This document shows, in pieces, positions 8,976-18,717 of a stretch of DNA of 64,000 bases (position 1 is the stretch's first letter; each line of letters opens with the position of its first letter). The notes below the pieces were generated by a model. That model was not told the DNA's origin and did not search any database. It saw nothing but the letters and a program-made list of their open reading frames with translations. This stretch comes from Micromonospora arida (GTDB taxonomy: Bacteria > Actinomycetota > Actinomycetes > Mycobacteriales > Micromonosporaceae), in assembly GCF_003857035.1 (NCBI RefSeq), contig NZ_QGSY01000161.1, positions 1 to 64,000 on the forward strand, read 5' to 3'. Both the position numbers and the translations under genes were made by a program.

Positions 8976-10007
8976 ATGCCCGATGCTCTGTCCGCCCGTC
9001 GCCTCTCCCGCCGTGGCCTGCTGGCCGCCGGTGGCGCTGCCACGCTGGCCACCTTGCTCGCCGCCTGCGGCAAGGACGATGCCGCCAAACCCGCCGCCGG
9101 CAACGGAAGTGGCCCCTGGGCGTTCACCGATGACCGCGGCACGAAGGTCGAGGCCCCGGCCCGTCCTGCCCGCGTGGTGGCCTTCACCGGTGTGGCGGCT
9201 GCCCTGATCGATTTCGGTCTCGACAAGCAGCTCGTGGGCGTGTTCGGTGAGACCAAGCGCGCCGACGGCACCGCCGACCCGCAGGCCGGCGACCTGAACG
9301 TCGAGGGCGTCGAGATCCTCGGCAACGTGTGGGGCGAGTTCAGCCTGGAGAAGTACGCCGCGCTGCGCCCCGAACTGCTGGTCACCCACATGTACGACCC
9401 GGACGCGCTCTGGTACGTGCCGGACGAGAGCAAGGCCAAGATCCTTCCGCTGGCGCCCAGTGTGGCGATCACCACCGCCCGGGTGCCGATGACCAAGCCC
9501 ATCGAGCGGTACGCGGCGCTGGCCGAGTCGCTCGGCGCGGACCTGTCCGCGAAGAAGGTCACCGACGGAAAGGCCCGCTTCGACGCCGCCGCCGAGGCGG
9601 TCCGGCAGGCGGTCAAGGCCAACCCAGGGATCAAGGTGATGGCCTGCTCCGGCAGCCCCGACCTCTTCTACGTCTCCAACCCGAAGGTCAGCACCGACCT
9701 GATGTACTTCGCCGAGTTGGGCGTCGACATCGTGGTCCCCACCAAGCTCGAATCCGGCGACTACTTCGAGGCGTTGAGCTGGGAGAGCGCCGGCAAGTTC
9801 CCGGCCGACCTGATCCTGCTGGACAACCGCAGCACCGCGCTACAGGCCAAGGACCTCACCGCCAAGCCGACCTGGCAGCAACTGCCGGCGGTCAAGGCCA
9901 ACCAGGTGAGCCCGTGGGACGCCGTACCCCGCTTCTCGTACGCCGGCTCCGCGCCGTTACTGGAGAACCTCGCCACCGCCATCCGGAACGCGAAAAAGGT
10001 CAGCTGA
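8976..10007 (+). CDS. Siderophore-binding lipoprotein (DesE-like, FecB/PeripBP family)
   Basis: Extracellular substrate receptor of 343 residues. The N-terminus has a twin-arginine-like stretch (RRLSRRGLLAAGG) and a lipobox LLAAC with lipidated Cys31, so export by Tat and lipid anchoring are likely. The rest is a class III periplasmic-binding fold with the usual opening strand PARVVAFTGVAAALIDFGLD. It diverges from its permease genes across the iron box and precedes desA. In Streptomyces, DesE is the ferrioxamine receptor; the same ligand is inferred from position. Confidence 0.92.
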   Translation: MPDALSARRLSRRGLLAAGGAATLATLLAACGKDDAAKPAAGNGSGPWAFTDDRGTKVEAPARPARVVAFTGVAAALIDFGLDKQLVGVFGETKRADGTADPQAGDLNVEGVEILGNVWGEFSLEKYAALRPELLVTHMYDPDALWYVPDESKAKILPLAPSVAITTARVPMTKPIERYAALAESLGADLSAKKVTDGKARFDAAAEAVRQAVKANPGIKVMACSGSPDLFYVSNPKVSTDLMYFAELGVDIVVPTKLESGDYFEALSWESAGKFPADLILLDNRSTALQAKDLTAKPTWQQLPAVKANQVSPWDAVPRFSYAGSAPLLENLATAIRNAKKVS

Positions 10008-10020
10008 CGAACACCACATC

Positions 10021-10046
10021 CCCCAGGCGCACCGCCGCGCCTGGGG
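10021..10046 (+). terminator. Perfect 10-bp hairpin between lipoprotein gene and desA
   Basis: CCCCAGGCGC and GCGCCTGGGG pair around a six-base loop, thirteen bases after the lipoprotein stop codon. There is no T-run. It could be a terminator, or a partial terminator or processing site if desABCD is read from the upstream iron-controlled promoter; no second iron box was found before desA. Confidence 0.6.
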
Positions 10047-10088
10047 TGGGTTCCGGCTGCCCTCGTCCAGAACGTGGAAGGACTACCA

Positions 10089-11627
10089 GTGACCGTGCCG
10101 ACGTACCCCGCCGAGACCACCACGCCGCCACCGGCGTCGACCGCCGCGCGGGCCCAGCTGCTGCATGGCGGCTCGGTCGAGCAGTACCGCCGGACGATCG
10201 CCGACGGCATCGACCGGGTCGCCCGCCGGGTGGCCACCGTGGACCGTCCCGGCACCGGGATCACGCCGGCCGAGCTGGCCCCCCTGGTCGACCGGGTGGA
10301 CCTGGACCGTCCGCTGGGCGACGCCGGCGCCGCCCTCGACGAGCTGGAGAACGTCTACCTGCGCGACGCCGTCTGGTTCCACCACCCCCGCTACCTGGCC
10401 CACCTCAACTGCCCGGTGGCCATCCCGGCACTGCTCGGTGAGGCGGTGCTCACCGCCGTTAACTCCTCCCTGGACACCTGGGACCAGAGCGCCGGGGCCA
10501 CCCTCATCGAGCGCCGGCTGATCGACTGGACGGCCGAGCGGATCGGCCTCGGCTCCCGCGCCGACGGCATCTTCACCAGCGGCGGCAGCCAGTCCAACCT
10601 CCAGGCGCTGCTGCTGGCCCGGGAGGAGGCGTGCGCCGACGCCATCGGCCCGGCGGCGCGCGCCGAACTGCTGCCCCGGCTGCGCGTGCTCACCTCCGCC
10701 GCCGGTCACTTCAGCGTGCAGAAGTCGGCCAAACTGCTCGGCCTCGCCCCGGACGCGGTGATCGCGGTGCCCACCGACGCCCGGCGACGGATCCGGCCGG
10801 CCGCCGTCCGCGAGGAGATCGCCCGGTGCCGGCAGGCCGGGCTGGTGGTGATGGCCGTCGTCGGCACCGCCGGTACCACCGACTTCGGCTCGATCGACCC
10901 GCTCACGGACCTGGCCGCGATCTGCGCGGCAGCCGGCGTGTGGCTGCACGTGGACGCCGCGTACGGGTGCGGTCTGCTCGTCTCGTCGACGCGCCGGCAC
11001 CTGCTCGACGGCATCGAGCGGGCCGACTCGGTCACCGTCGACTTCCACAAGTCGTTCTTCCAGCCGGTCAGCTCCAGCGCGCTGCTGGTCCGCGACCGGC
11101 GGACGCTGCGGCACGTCACCTACCACGCCGACTACCTCAACCCGGCCCGGATGGTGGAGCAGCGCATTCCCAACCAGGTCGACAAGAGCTTGCAGACCAC
11201 CCGCCGTTTCGACGCGCTGAAGCTCTGGCTCACCCTGCGGGTGATGGGCCCGGACGCGCTCGGCGGGCTCTTCGACGAGGTCGTCGACCGCGCCGTCGAC
11301 GCCTGGCAACTGGTCAGCGAGGACCCGCGCTTCGAGGTGGTGACGCGCTCGGAGCTGAGCACAGTGGTGTTCCGCTACCTGCCCACCGGCCCCGGCCGGG
11401 AGTTGGCCGACGCCGCCAACCTGTACGCCCGGGAGGCCCTGGCGGCGTCCGGTCTCGCCGTGGTCGCCGGGACCCGGGTGGACGGCCGGCACTTCCTGAA
11501 GTTCACCCTGCTCAACCCGGCCACCACCGTCGACGACGTCGGGTACGTGCTCGACCTGATCGCCACCCACGCCGGTCAGTACGTGCACGACCACGTCGAC
11601 GCCGACCTGACCTGCCCCGTCGGCTGA
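10089..11627 (+). CDS. desA: Lysine decarboxylase, desferrioxamine biosynthesis
   Basis: PLP-dependent group II decarboxylase of 512 residues that converts lysine to cadaverine, the first step to desferrioxamines. The PLP lysine is Lys321 in DFHKSFFQ; substrate and cofactor motifs [11 protein letters not shown] and HVDAAYGC are present. The GTG at 10089 is chosen because GGAAGGA ends six bases upstream; a GTG at 10074 is in frame but would overlap that ribosome site. It opens the desABCD run, with desB 35 bases downstream. Confidence 0.96.
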   Translation: MTVPTYPAETTTPPPASTAARAQLLHGGSVEQYRRTIADGIDRVARRVATVDRPGTGITPAELAPLVDRVDLDRPLGDAGAALDELENVYLRDAVWFHHPRYLAHLNCPVAIPALLGEAVLTAVNSSLDTWDQSAGATLIERRLIDWTAERIGLGSRADGIFTSGGSQSNLQALLLAREEACADAIGPAARAELLPRLRVLTSAAGHFSVQKSAKLLGLAPDAVIAVPTDARRRIRPAAVREEIARCRQAGLVVMAVVGTAGTTDFGSIDPLTDLAAICAAAGVWLHVDAAYGCGLLVSSTRRHLLDGIERADSVTVDFHKSFFQPVSSSALLVRDRRTLRHVTYHADYLNPARMVEQRIPNQVDKSLQTTRRFDALKLWLTLRVMGPDALGGLFDEVVDRAVDAWQLVSEDPRFEVVTRSELSTVVFRYLPTGPGRELADAANLYAREALAASGLAVVAGTRVDGRHFLKFTLLNPATTVDDVGYVLDLIATHAGQYVHDHVDADLTCPVG

Positions 11628-11662
11628 CGCCGGTGACCACGAATCCGCGCCTGGAGACCCCG

Positions 11663-12940
11663 ATGTCCACCCACGACTTCATCGCCATCGGGTTGGGCCC
11701 GTACAACCTGGGCCTGGCCTGCCTCACCGCGCCGATCGACGACCTCGACGGGGTGTTCCTGGAGGCCCGGCCGAGCCTCGCCTGGCACCCCGGGATGCTG
11801 CTGGAGTCGGCCCGGTTGCAGACCCCGTTCATCGCCGACCTGGTCAGCCTCGCCGACCCGACGTCGCCGTACTCCTTCCTCAACTACCTCAAGGAGATCG
11901 GCCGGCTCTACCCGTTCTACATCCGGGAGAGCTTCTACCCGCTGCGCAGTGAGTACGACGCGTACTGCCGGTGGGCGGCGGCGAAACTGCCGAACCTGCG
12001 CTTCGGTCAGAGCGTGACCACTGTGGAGTACGACCCCGCTGACGAGCGGTACGTGGTGCGGGCCAGCACCGGCACGGGGGAGACCGTGGAGTACCGGGCC
12101 CGGCATCTGGTGCTCGGCACCGGCACCCCGCCGCACCTGCCCCCGGCCGTGGCCGAGTTGCCCGGCGACGCCGTGCACAACTCCCACTACCTGGAGCACC
12201 GCACGGCGCTGCGTACCAAGCGCAGCATCACAGTGGTGGGCAGCGGGCAGAGCGCCGCCGAGATCTACCACGACCTGCTCGGCGACATCGACCGGTACGG
12301 CTACCAGCTCAACTGGGTGACCCGGTCGCCGCGGTTCTTCCCGCTCGAATACACCAAGCTGACGCTGGAGATGACCTCACCGGACTACGTGGACTACTTC
12401 CACGCGCTGCCCGAGGTGACCCGCTACCGGCTGGAGTCCGAGCAGAAGGGCCTGTTCAAGGGGATCAACGTCGACCTGATCAACGACATCTTCGACCTGC
12501 TCTACGCGCACAGCGTGGACGGTCCGGTGAACACCCGCCTGCTCACCAACACCGAGCTGGTCAGCGCCGAGCACCAGGACGGGCAGTACACGCTGGGGTT
12601 GCGTCAGGTGGAGCAGGAGCACGACTTCGTGCTGCGTACCGAGGGGTTGGTGCTGGCCACCGGCTACCACTACCGGGTGCCGGAGTTCCTCACGCCGGTG
12701 CGGGACCGGATCCGTTGGGACGCGCACGGCCGCTTCGACGTGGCCCGCAACTACAGCATCGACCACAGCGGGCGGGGCATCTTCCTGCAGAACGCGGGCA
12801 CCCACACGCACAGCATCACCTCACCGGACCTGGGCATGGGCGCCTACCGCAACTCCTGGATCATCCGCGAGCTGCTCGGCCGGGAGCACTACCCGATCGA
12901 GAAGAGCATCACCTTCCAGGAGTTCGGGGTGTCGTCGTGA
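11663..12940 (+). CDS. desB: Cadaverine/lysine N-hydroxylase, desferrioxamine biosynthesis
   Basis: FAD- and NADPH-dependent N-monooxygenase of 425 residues that hydroxylates cadaverine. The FAD site is [10 protein letters not shown], the NADPH site [10 protein letters not shown], and the family C-terminal motif ATGYHY is present. The ATG at 11663 has GGAG seven bases upstream; a GTG at 11633 would add ten residues. Its stop overlaps desC (GTGA), so desB, desC and desD form one translationally coupled unit. Confidence 0.96.
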   Translation: MSTHDFIAIGLGPYNLGLACLTAPIDDLDGVFLEARPSLAWHPGMLLESARLQTPFIADLVSLADPTSPYSFLNYLKEIGRLYPFYIRESFYPLRSEYDAYCRWAAAKLPNLRFGQSVTTVEYDPADERYVVRASTGTGETVEYRARHLVLGTGTPPHLPPAVAELPGDAVHNSHYLEHRTALRTKRSITVVGSGQSAAEIYHDLLGDIDRYGYQLNWVTRSPRFFPLEYTKLTLEMTSPDYVDYFHALPEVTRYRLESEQKGLFKGINVDLINDIFDLLYAHSVDGPVNTRLLTNTELVSAEHQDGQYTLGLRQVEQEHDFVLRTEGLVLATGYHYRVPEFLTPVRDRIRWDAHGRFDVARNYSIDHSGRGIFLQNAGTHTHSITSPDLGMGAYRNSWIIRELLGREHYPIEKSITFQEFGVSS

Positions 12941-13563
12941 CCAGCGTCTTCACCCGGGTCGACGAGGGGCTCGGTGAGTTCGCGCTGCGGCCGCTCGATC
13001 CGGACGCCGACGCCGCGCTGCTGCACGCCTGGGTGACCCACCCGAAGGCGGCGTTCTGGATGATGCAGGACGCCGACCTGGCCCAGGTCACCGAGGAGTA
13101 CCGGCGCATCGCCGAGCACCCGCACCACGACGCGTACCTCGGCCTGTGGCGGGGGAGTCCCGCCTTCCTCGCGGAGCGCTACGACCCGGCCCACGTCGAA
13201 CTGGTCGGCCTGTACGACCACCAGCCCGGTGACGTGGGCATGCACTTCCTCTGCGCGCCGGTCGACGCGCCCGTGCACGGCTTCACCCGGGCGGTGATCG
13301 GTGCCGTCATGGCGTGGCTCTTCGACGACCCGACGACCCGGCGGGTGGTGGTCGAACCGGACGTGCGCAACACCGCCGTGCACGCGCTGAACGCCACCGT
13401 CGGCTTCACCGTCGTCGGCCCGATCGCCAAGCCCGAGAAGGACGCGCTGCTCAGCGTCTGCACCCGAGCCCAGTTCCAGGCCGCCGCCGACCGCGCCGCC
13501 GCCGACCGCGCCGCCGCCGCCGACCGCGCCGCCGTCACCCGAACCGAAGGAGCCCCGGCGTGA
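12937..13563 (+). CDS. desC: N-hydroxycadaverine acyltransferase, desferrioxamine biosynthesis
   Basis: GNAT-fold acyltransferase of 208 residues, IucB/RhbD type, which puts an acyl group (succinyl, acetyl or other) from CoA on N-hydroxycadaverine. Typical stretches are [11 protein letters not shown] and the acceptor-fold motif [17 protein letters not shown]. The start overlaps the desB stop and the stop overlaps the desD start. The last 27 residues are an Ala/Asp/Arg low-complexity tail (three AADRA-type units encoded by GCCGACCGCGCC repeats, 13479-13533), which looks like slipped-strand expansion and is unlikely to be catalytic. Confidence 0.94.
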   Translation: MTSVFTRVDEGLGEFALRPLDPDADAALLHAWVTHPKAAFWMMQDADLAQVTEEYRRIAEHPHHDAYLGLWRGSPAFLAERYDPAHVELVGLYDHQPGDVGMHFLCAPVDAPVHGFTRAVIGAVMAWLFDDPTTRRVVVEPDVRNTAVHALNATVGFTVVGPIAKPEKDALLSVCTRAQFQAAADRAAADRAAAADRAAVTRTEGAPA

Positions 13564-15407
13564 CCACCACCGCCGTCCCCACTCACCCGCCCGTCGCCAC
13601 CGCGTACAACGCCTCCGGCGACCCGGTCGGGCACCTCACCCCGCAGCGCTGGGCCCGGGCCAACCGGCTGCTGGTCCGCAAGGCGCTCGCCGAGTTCACC
13701 CACGAGCGGCTGCTGGCCCCGGAGGCCGTGGCCGGCCCCGACGACCAGCAGTGGTACGAGGTCCGCAGCGACGACGGCGGTGTCACCTACCGGTTCGCGG
13801 CGCGGGTGCTCGCCCTGGCGCACTGGCAGATCGACGCGGACAGCATCACCCGACACCGCGACGGCACCTCCCTGGCCCCGGACGCGGTGGACCTTGTCGT
13901 CGAACTGCGCGACACGCTCGGGCTCTCCGCGCGGGTGCTCCCGGTCTACCTGGAGGAGATCACCTCGACGCTGGCGGGTACGGCGTACAAGCTGGCCCAG
14001 GCCGCGCCGAGCGCCGCCGAGCTGGCCGAGGCGGACTTCCAGACCATCGAGACCTCGATGACCGAGGGCCACCCCTGCTTCGTGGCGAACAACGGCCGGC
14101 TCGGCTTCGGCATCGACGAGTACCACCGGTACGCCCCGGAGGTCGCCGCGCCGGTGCGGCTGGAGTGGCTGGCCGCGCACCGGGACCACTCGACGTTCAG
14201 CAGCGCCGCCGACCTCGACTACGACACGCTCATGGAGAGTGAGCTGGACGCCGAGACCCGGACCCGGTTCGCGGCCACGATGGCCGATCTCGGGCTGGAT
14301 CTCGCCGACTACCACCTGATCCCGGCGCACCCGTGGCAGTGGTGGAACAAGCTGGCGGTCACCTTCGCCGGTGAGCTGGCGGAGCGGCGGCTGGTGCACC
14401 TCGGCCCCGGGCCGGACGTGTACCTCGCCCAGCAGTCCATCCGCACCTTCTTCAACGTCAGCGAGCCGGGTCGGCACTACGTCAAGACCGCGCTGTCGGT
14501 GCTGAACATGGGCTTCATGCGGGGGCTGTCGGCCACGTACATGGAGGCCACCCCGGCGATCAACGACTGGCTGGCCGGCCTGATCGCCGCCGACGAGGTG
14601 CTGACCGGCACCGGCCTGACCGTCATTCGGGAGCGGGCCGCTGTGGGTTACCGGCACCGGCAGTACGAGGCGGCGACCGAGCGCACCTCCCCGTACCGCA
14701 AGATGCTGGCCGCCCTGTGGCGGGAGAGCCCGGTGCCCGAGCTGGCACCGGGGCAGCGACTGTCCACCATGGCCGCGCTGCTGCACGTCGACGACGAGGG
14801 CGGCTCACTGGCGGCGGCGCTGATCGCCCGGTCTGGCCTGGCGCCCGAGGTATGGCTGCGCCGCTACCTGGACGCCTACCTGACCCCGCTGCTGCACAGT
14901 TTCTACGCGCACGACCTGGCCTTCATGCCGCACGGCGAGAACGTCATCCTGGTCCTCGACGAGCAGGACACCGTCCAGCGTGTGATCTTCAAGGACATCG
15001 CCGAGGAGATCGCGGTGATGAGTGACAAGGTCGAGCTGCCGGCGGCGGTGGAGCGGATCCGCGTCGAGGTGCCCGACGACACCAAGCTGCTGAGCATCTT
15101 CACCGACGTGGTGGACTGCTTCCTGCGGCACCTCAACGCGGTCCTGGTAGAGGCCGGCGTGCTCGCCGAGGACGACTTCTGGCGCACTGTCGCGGCCTGC
15201 GCCGCCGACTACTTCGACCGGGTGCCGCACCTGGCCGAGAGGGTCCGTCACTACGACCTGTTCGCCCCGGAGTTCACGCTGTCCTGCCTCAACCGGCTGC
15301 AACTGCGCAACAACCAGCAGATGATCGACCTGGCCGACCCGTCGGCGGCGCTCCAGTTCGTCGGCACCCTCACCAACCCGCTCGCCGCTTACGCTCCGGC
15401 CCGGTGA
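13560..15407 (+). CDS. desD: NRPS-independent siderophore synthetase, desferrioxamine biosynthesis
   Basis: IucA/IucC-family ATP-dependent synthetase of 615 residues that joins N-hydroxy-N-succinylcadaverine units and closes desferrioxamine E. Motifs seen include EGHPCFVANNGRLGFG, HPWQWWNKLAV, the HGENVILVL loop and the basic IFKDIAEE stretch of the nucleotide site. The GTG start overlaps the desC stop. The length and the neighbours desA-desC make the assignment secure. Confidence 0.96.
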   Translation: MTTTAVPTHPPVATAYNASGDPVGHLTPQRWARANRLLVRKALAEFTHERLLAPEAVAGPDDQQWYEVRSDDGGVTYRFAARVLALAHWQIDADSITRHRDGTSLAPDAVDLVVELRDTLGLSARVLPVYLEEITSTLAGTAYKLAQAAPSAAELAEADFQTIETSMTEGHPCFVANNGRLGFGIDEYHRYAPEVAAPVRLEWLAAHRDHSTFSSAADLDYDTLMESELDAETRTRFAATMADLGLDLADYHLIPAHPWQWWNKLAVTFAGELAERRLVHLGPGPDVYLAQQSIRTFFNVSEPGRHYVKTALSVLNMGFMRGLSATYMEATPAINDWLAGLIAADEVLTGTGLTVIRERAAVGYRHRQYEAATERTSPYRKMLAALWRESPVPELAPGQRLSTMAALLHVDDEGGSLAAALIARSGLAPEVWLRRYLDAYLTPLLHSFYAHDLAFMPHGENVILVLDEQDTVQRVIFKDIAEEIAVMSDKVELPAAVERIRVEVPDDTKLLSIFTDVVDCFLRHLNAVLVEAGVLAEDDFWRTVAACAADYFDRVPHLAERVRHYDLFAPEFTLSCLNRLQLRNNQQMIDLADPSAALQFVGTLTNPLAAYAPAR

Positions 15408-15422
15408 CCGCTGTCGCGTCTG

Positions 15423-15440
15423 GTCGGCGGGCACGCCGAC
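15423..15440. terminator. Short hairpin after desD
   Basis: GTCGGCG and CGCCGAC pair around GGCA sixteen bases after the desD stop, between convergent desD and the marR-type gene. It is short and lacks a T-tract, so confidence is low. Confidence 0.35.
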
Positions 15441-15489
15441 GCGTGCAATAGGGCGGATGGGAGTTCTGAGTCGCGCTGCTGTTCACGGC

Positions 15490-15963
15490 TCAGTCGGTCG
15501 GCTCTGCCGTGCCGGCCCGCTGGAACGCGCGGGCCAATTGGGCGAGGTCGAAGCCCTCGAAGTGCTGGAGGAACCGGCGGCGTACGGCGGCCAGGTGGCT
15601 GGGCCAGGCCTCCTGCAGGCGGGCGTAGCCCGCGTCGGTGAGGACGGCGTTCCAGCCGCGCGCGTCCTCCTCGCACCGCTCCCGTCGGACCAGGCCCTGC
15701 GTCTCCAGCCGGATGATCGTGCGGGTCATGCCGCTGAGGGAGAGGTAGCAGAGCGCGGCCAACTCGTTCATGCGCATCCGCCGGTCCGGTGTCTCGGAGA
15801 GGTTCATCAGCGCGGTGTACTCGGTGAGCGGTAGCTGACGGTCACCGACCATGTCCGCGTCGATCGCGCGGGGCAGGACGTGCATCACCTGACCCAGGGC
15901 GCGGACCAGGGATTCCTCGTCGGGGGTGAGGGGTTGCGGAGTCGCTGCGGAGGGGTTGGGCAT
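15490..15963 (-). CDS. MarR-family transcriptional regulator
   Basis: Winged-helix regulator of 157 residues. The centre (TEYTALMNLSE, then MNELAALCYLSLSGMTRTI for the recognition region, then the wing VRRERCEEDARGWNAVLTDAG) is typical of MarR proteins that sense phenolics or oxidants. GGGAGG directly abuts the ATG at 15963, so the start may lie slightly downstream. It diverges from an FMN reductase across two similar half-palindromic sites, which points to control of itself and that enzyme. Confidence 0.9.
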   Translation of the reverse strand: MPNPSAATPQPLTPDEESLVRALGQVMHVLPRAIDADMVGDRQLPLTEYTALMNLSETPDRRMRMNELAALCYLSLSGMTRTIIRLETQGLVRRERCEEDARGWNAVLTDAGYARLQEAWPSHLAAVRRRFLQHFEGFDLAQLARAFQRAGTAEPTD

Positions 15964-15979
15964 CCTCCCATCGTACTTG

Positions 15980-15993
15980 TTTGACCGAGCAAA
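15980..15993. promoter_or_regulatory. Candidate MarR operator 1
   Basis: TTTGACCGAGCAAA is an imperfect palindrome close to the marR-type start. It shares the TTGACC core and flanking TG with the better palindrome at 16035-16050. Confidence 0.45.
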
Positions 15994-16034
15994 TGCTTAC
16001 CCTCCGTGTGACCACGCCCATAGGCCAGATATTT

Positions 16035-16050
16035 GCTTGACCAATCAAGC
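16035..16050. promoter_or_regulatory. Candidate MarR operator 2
   Basis: GCTTGACCAATCAAGC is a perfect palindrome with six-base arms around a four-base centre in the divergent marR/reductase region. A 16-base dyad is the usual size for a MarR dimer site. Confidence 0.55.
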
Positions 16051-16102
16051 TCCGGTTAGCGTTTCCCGTCGTCAGGCAAGGACCCTCTGAAAGGCGCCAC
16101 AC

Positions 16103-16663
16103 ATGACCAGGATCGGGATCATCCTCGGAAGCACCCGCCCGGGGCGTAACGGCGAGGCCGTCGCCCGCTGGGTGCTCGAGATCGCCAAGCAGCGCTCCGA
16201 CGCGGAGTACGAGCTGATCGACCTGCTCGACTACCAGCTGCCGCACCTCGACGAGGCGTACCCGCCCTCGATGGGCCAGTACACCCAGCCGCACACCAAG
16301 CGGTGGGCCGAGACGATCGCGTCGTTCGACGGGTTCATCATCGTCACCCCCGAGTACAACCACTCGACCTCGGGCGCCCTGAAGAACGCGATCGACTTCC
16401 TCTACTCCGAGTGGAACAACAAGGCCGTGGGCTTCGTCAGCTACGGCTCGGTCGGCGGGACGCGCGCCGTGGAGCACCTGCGTCTGATCTCCGGTGAGCT
16501 CCAGATGGCCGACGTGCGTTCACAGGTCGCGCTGTCGCTCTTCACCGATTTCGAGAACTTCAGCGTCTTCAAGCCCAACCAGTTCCACCAGGACTCGCTG
16601 ACCGCCACGCTCGACCAGGTGGTCGCCTGGAGCACGGCGCTCGCTCCGCTGCGCAAGGGCTGA
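16103..16663 (+). CDS. NADPH-dependent FMN reductase (flavodoxin fold)
   Basis: Cytoplasmic flavoprotein of 186 residues that transfers two electrons from NADPH to quinones, chromate or azo substrates in related proteins. The FMN phosphate loop is GSTRPGRNGE and the isoalloxazine loop is TPEYNHSTSGALKNAIDFL. The ATG at 16103 follows a weak GAAAGG site. Divergence from a MarR regulator suggests induction by an electrophile or quinone; the inducer is unknown. Confidence 0.93.
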   Translation: MTRIGIILGSTRPGRNGEAVARWVLEIAKQRSDAEYELIDLLDYQLPHLDEAYPPSMGQYTQPHTKRWAETIASFDGFIIVTPEYNHSTSGALKNAIDFLYSEWNNKAVGFVSYGSVGGTRAVEHLRLISGELQMADVRSQVALSLFTDFENFSVFKPNQFHQDSLTATLDQVVAWSTALAPLRKG

Positions 16664-16674
16664 GCGTTTCACGT

Positions 16675-16718
16675 CGTCCGGAAACGGCCGCGCGGGATCC
16701 CGCGGCCGTTTCCGGACG
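16675..16718. terminator. Strong bidirectional terminator hairpin
   Basis: Two perfect 18-base arms (16675-16692 and 16701-16718) pair around an eight-base loop between the convergent FMN reductase and SDR genes. It starts twelve bases past one stop and ends just before the other. Confidence 0.85.
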
Positions 16719-16719
16719 T

Positions 16720-17658
16720 TCAGGCACGCTGCGCGCCGGCGAACAGGTCCAGCGAGAGCTGCCACAGCCGCGCCGCCGCCGCGGGGTCGATCGCGTGGTC
16801 GGCGACGCCGCTCAGCGGGTCCGCCGGGTCGTGGCGCACCGCCTGCTGGCAGTCCTCGAAGTACCGGCCGCCGATGCCCTCCAGCTGCGGCCCCGCAGCG
16901 AGCAGCACGGAGGTCGCGGCCCCCTGCTGCGGGGTCTTGAAGTCGAACGCCGGAAGCTGTGCGTAGTCCTCCTCGGTGAGGTGCCGTCCCAGGTTGGTGG
17001 CGACCGCCCCCGGGTTGGCCACGTTGACGGTGATGCCGTCGCCGGCCCAGCGCCGGTTCGCCTCGACCGCGAACAGCGCGGTGGCGGTCTTCGACTCGCC
17101 GTATGCGAGCAGACGGTCATAGGGGCGTGCCCGGAAGTTGACGTCCTCGAAGACCATCGGGGCCGAAACGTGGGCGATGGAACTCAGCGACACCACACGG
17201 GCCCGACCGGCCTCGGCGAGCGCCCGGTGCAGCCCGTTGGCGACTGCGAAGTGACCGAGGTGGTTGGTGGCCAACTGCAACTCCCAACCCTCCGCCGTGC
17301 GCATCTCGGGGGTCGCCGACACCCCGGCGTTGTTGACCAGGATGTGCAGGGGCCCGTCCCAGGCGGCCACGAACGCGGCGACCGACCGCTGGTCGGACAG
17401 GTCCAACGGCGCGACCCGGAGCAGCCGGTTCCCGGTCCCGGCGCCAACCTCCCGCGCCGTCCGTTCTCCGGCCCGCACGTCCCGTACCGCCAGGGTCACC
17501 TCGGCGCCCGCCGTGGCGAGCGCCCGGGCGGTCTCCACCCCGATGCCCGACGAGGCACCGGTGACGATGGCGCGTCGCCCGGTCAGGTCGACACCGGCCA
17601 CGACGTCGGCGGCGGTGGATCGGGCGTTGAACGGTGTGTTGACGCGTGTTTCCGACAT
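16720..17658 (-). CDS. Short-chain dehydrogenase/reductase
   Basis: Classical SDR of 312 residues, related to the retinol-dehydrogenase-like group. The cofactor site is TGASSGIG, the structural NNAG motif is present, and the catalytic Tyr/Lys are in YGESK, with Ser in LSSIAHVSAP. The substrate is not predictable. It diverges from a LysR regulator 137 bases away, the usual arrangement for a regulated enzyme. Confidence 0.93.
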   Translation of the reverse strand: MSETRVNTPFNARSTAADVVAGVDLTGRRAIVTGASSGIGVETARALATAGAEVTLAVRDVRAGERTAREVGAGTGNRLLRVAPLDLSDQRSVAAFVAAWDGPLHILVNNAGVSATPEMRTAEGWELQLATNHLGHFAVANGLHRALAEAGRARVVSLSSIAHVSAPMVFEDVNFRARPYDRLLAYGESKTATALFAVEANRRWAGDGITVNVANPGAVATNLGRHLTEEDYAQLPAFDFKTPQQGAATSVLLAAGPQLEGIGGRYFEDCQQAVRHDPADPLSGVADHAIDPAAAARLWQLSLDLFAGAQRA

Positions 17659-17795
17659 GAACGTCTTCCTTCGGTTGGTGTCCTCACGTGGCCGTGCCGG
17701 TTCGCGGTACCGGTGCCGCCCTTCGCACCGATCGTGCGCGGAGGTCTGAGCGGACGGCCAACACGCTCTTCCTGGCGTGGCTACAGTCTGTTCCT

Positions 17796-18701
17796 GTGGC
17801 GACGCCTGAGCTGCGACAACTGCGGTACTTCCTGGTCCTCGCGGAGGAGCTGAGCTTCACCCGGGCCGCCGTCCGCCTGATGATCGCCCAGCAGTCGCTG
17901 TCGCAGCAGATCACCGCCCTGGAACGCGCCCTCGGGGCGAAACTGTTCGACCGTGACAGCCGCGGCACCACCCTCACCGACATCGGCGCCCTGTTCGTGC
18001 CCGAGGCGCGCGCTGTCACCGACCGCGCCGAGCAGGCCGTCGCCGTCGTGGAACGGGCCCGGCGGGGTCAGGTCGGCACCCTCCGGCTCGCCTTCCTGAC
18101 CACCGTCGCCAATCACCTGCTGCCCCCGGTGGTCCGGGCAGTCCGCCACCACCTCCCCGACCTGCACGTGGCCACCGAGTCCACCAGCATCGCGACCCTG
18201 GTGCAGGGCGTCCTCGAAGGGCGGTTCGACGCCGCCTTCACCCGGACCCCGCTCGTTCCCGGCCTGGAGTCCAGGAGACTGACGACCGAACCGGTCTGCG
18301 CGGTGCTGCCCGAGGGCCACCCGCTCGCCGGGCGCGACGAGTTGACCCTCGCCGACCTGGCGAACGAACCGTGGGTCATGACCCCGCGCAGCTCCTGGGA
18401 ACCCTGGCACCGCGCCTACGAGGAGCAGTTCCGGGAAGCGGGCTTCGTACCGACCGTCGTTCAGGAGGAGGCCGGCGTGCAGAGCCTCCTCGGCCTGGTC
18501 GCCGCCGGTCTCGGCGTCACCCGGCTCGCCTGCTCGGCGGCGAGCCTTCGCCGCACCGGCGTGGTGTTCGTTCCGCTGTCCGGCGCCTACGCGTACACCG
18601 AGATGGTGTGGTTGGCGGGCAACACCGCGCCCGCGCTGCACCGGTTCCTGGACGTGGTCACGGAACTCGCGGCGACCACCGACCTCACCAGCACCGGCTG
18701 A
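17796..18701 (+). CDS. LysR-family transcriptional regulator
   Basis: Regulator of 301 residues. The N-terminal helix-turn-helix is LRQLRYFLVLAEELSFTRAA followed by QQSLSQQITALERALGAKLFDR; the rest is the LysR effector-binding domain. I chose the GTG at 17796 because the product then begins right at the HTH, as in the family; the upstream frame to 17688 has no clear ribosome site. It probably controls the divergent SDR gene and itself. Confidence 0.9.
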   Translation: MATPELRQLRYFLVLAEELSFTRAAVRLMIAQQSLSQQITALERALGAKLFDRDSRGTTLTDIGALFVPEARAVTDRAEQAVAVVERARRGQVGTLRLAFLTTVANHLLPPVVRAVRHHLPDLHVATESTSIATLVQGVLEGRFDAAFTRTPLVPGLESRRLTTEPVCAVLPEGHPLAGRDELTLADLANEPWVMTPRSSWEPWHRAYEEQFREAGFVPTVVQEEAGVQSLLGLVAAGLGVTRLACSAASLRRTGVVFVPLSGAYAYTEMVWLAGNTAPALHRFLDVVTELAATTDLTSTG

Positions 18702-18717
18702 CGGCGAGCCGGCCGGC

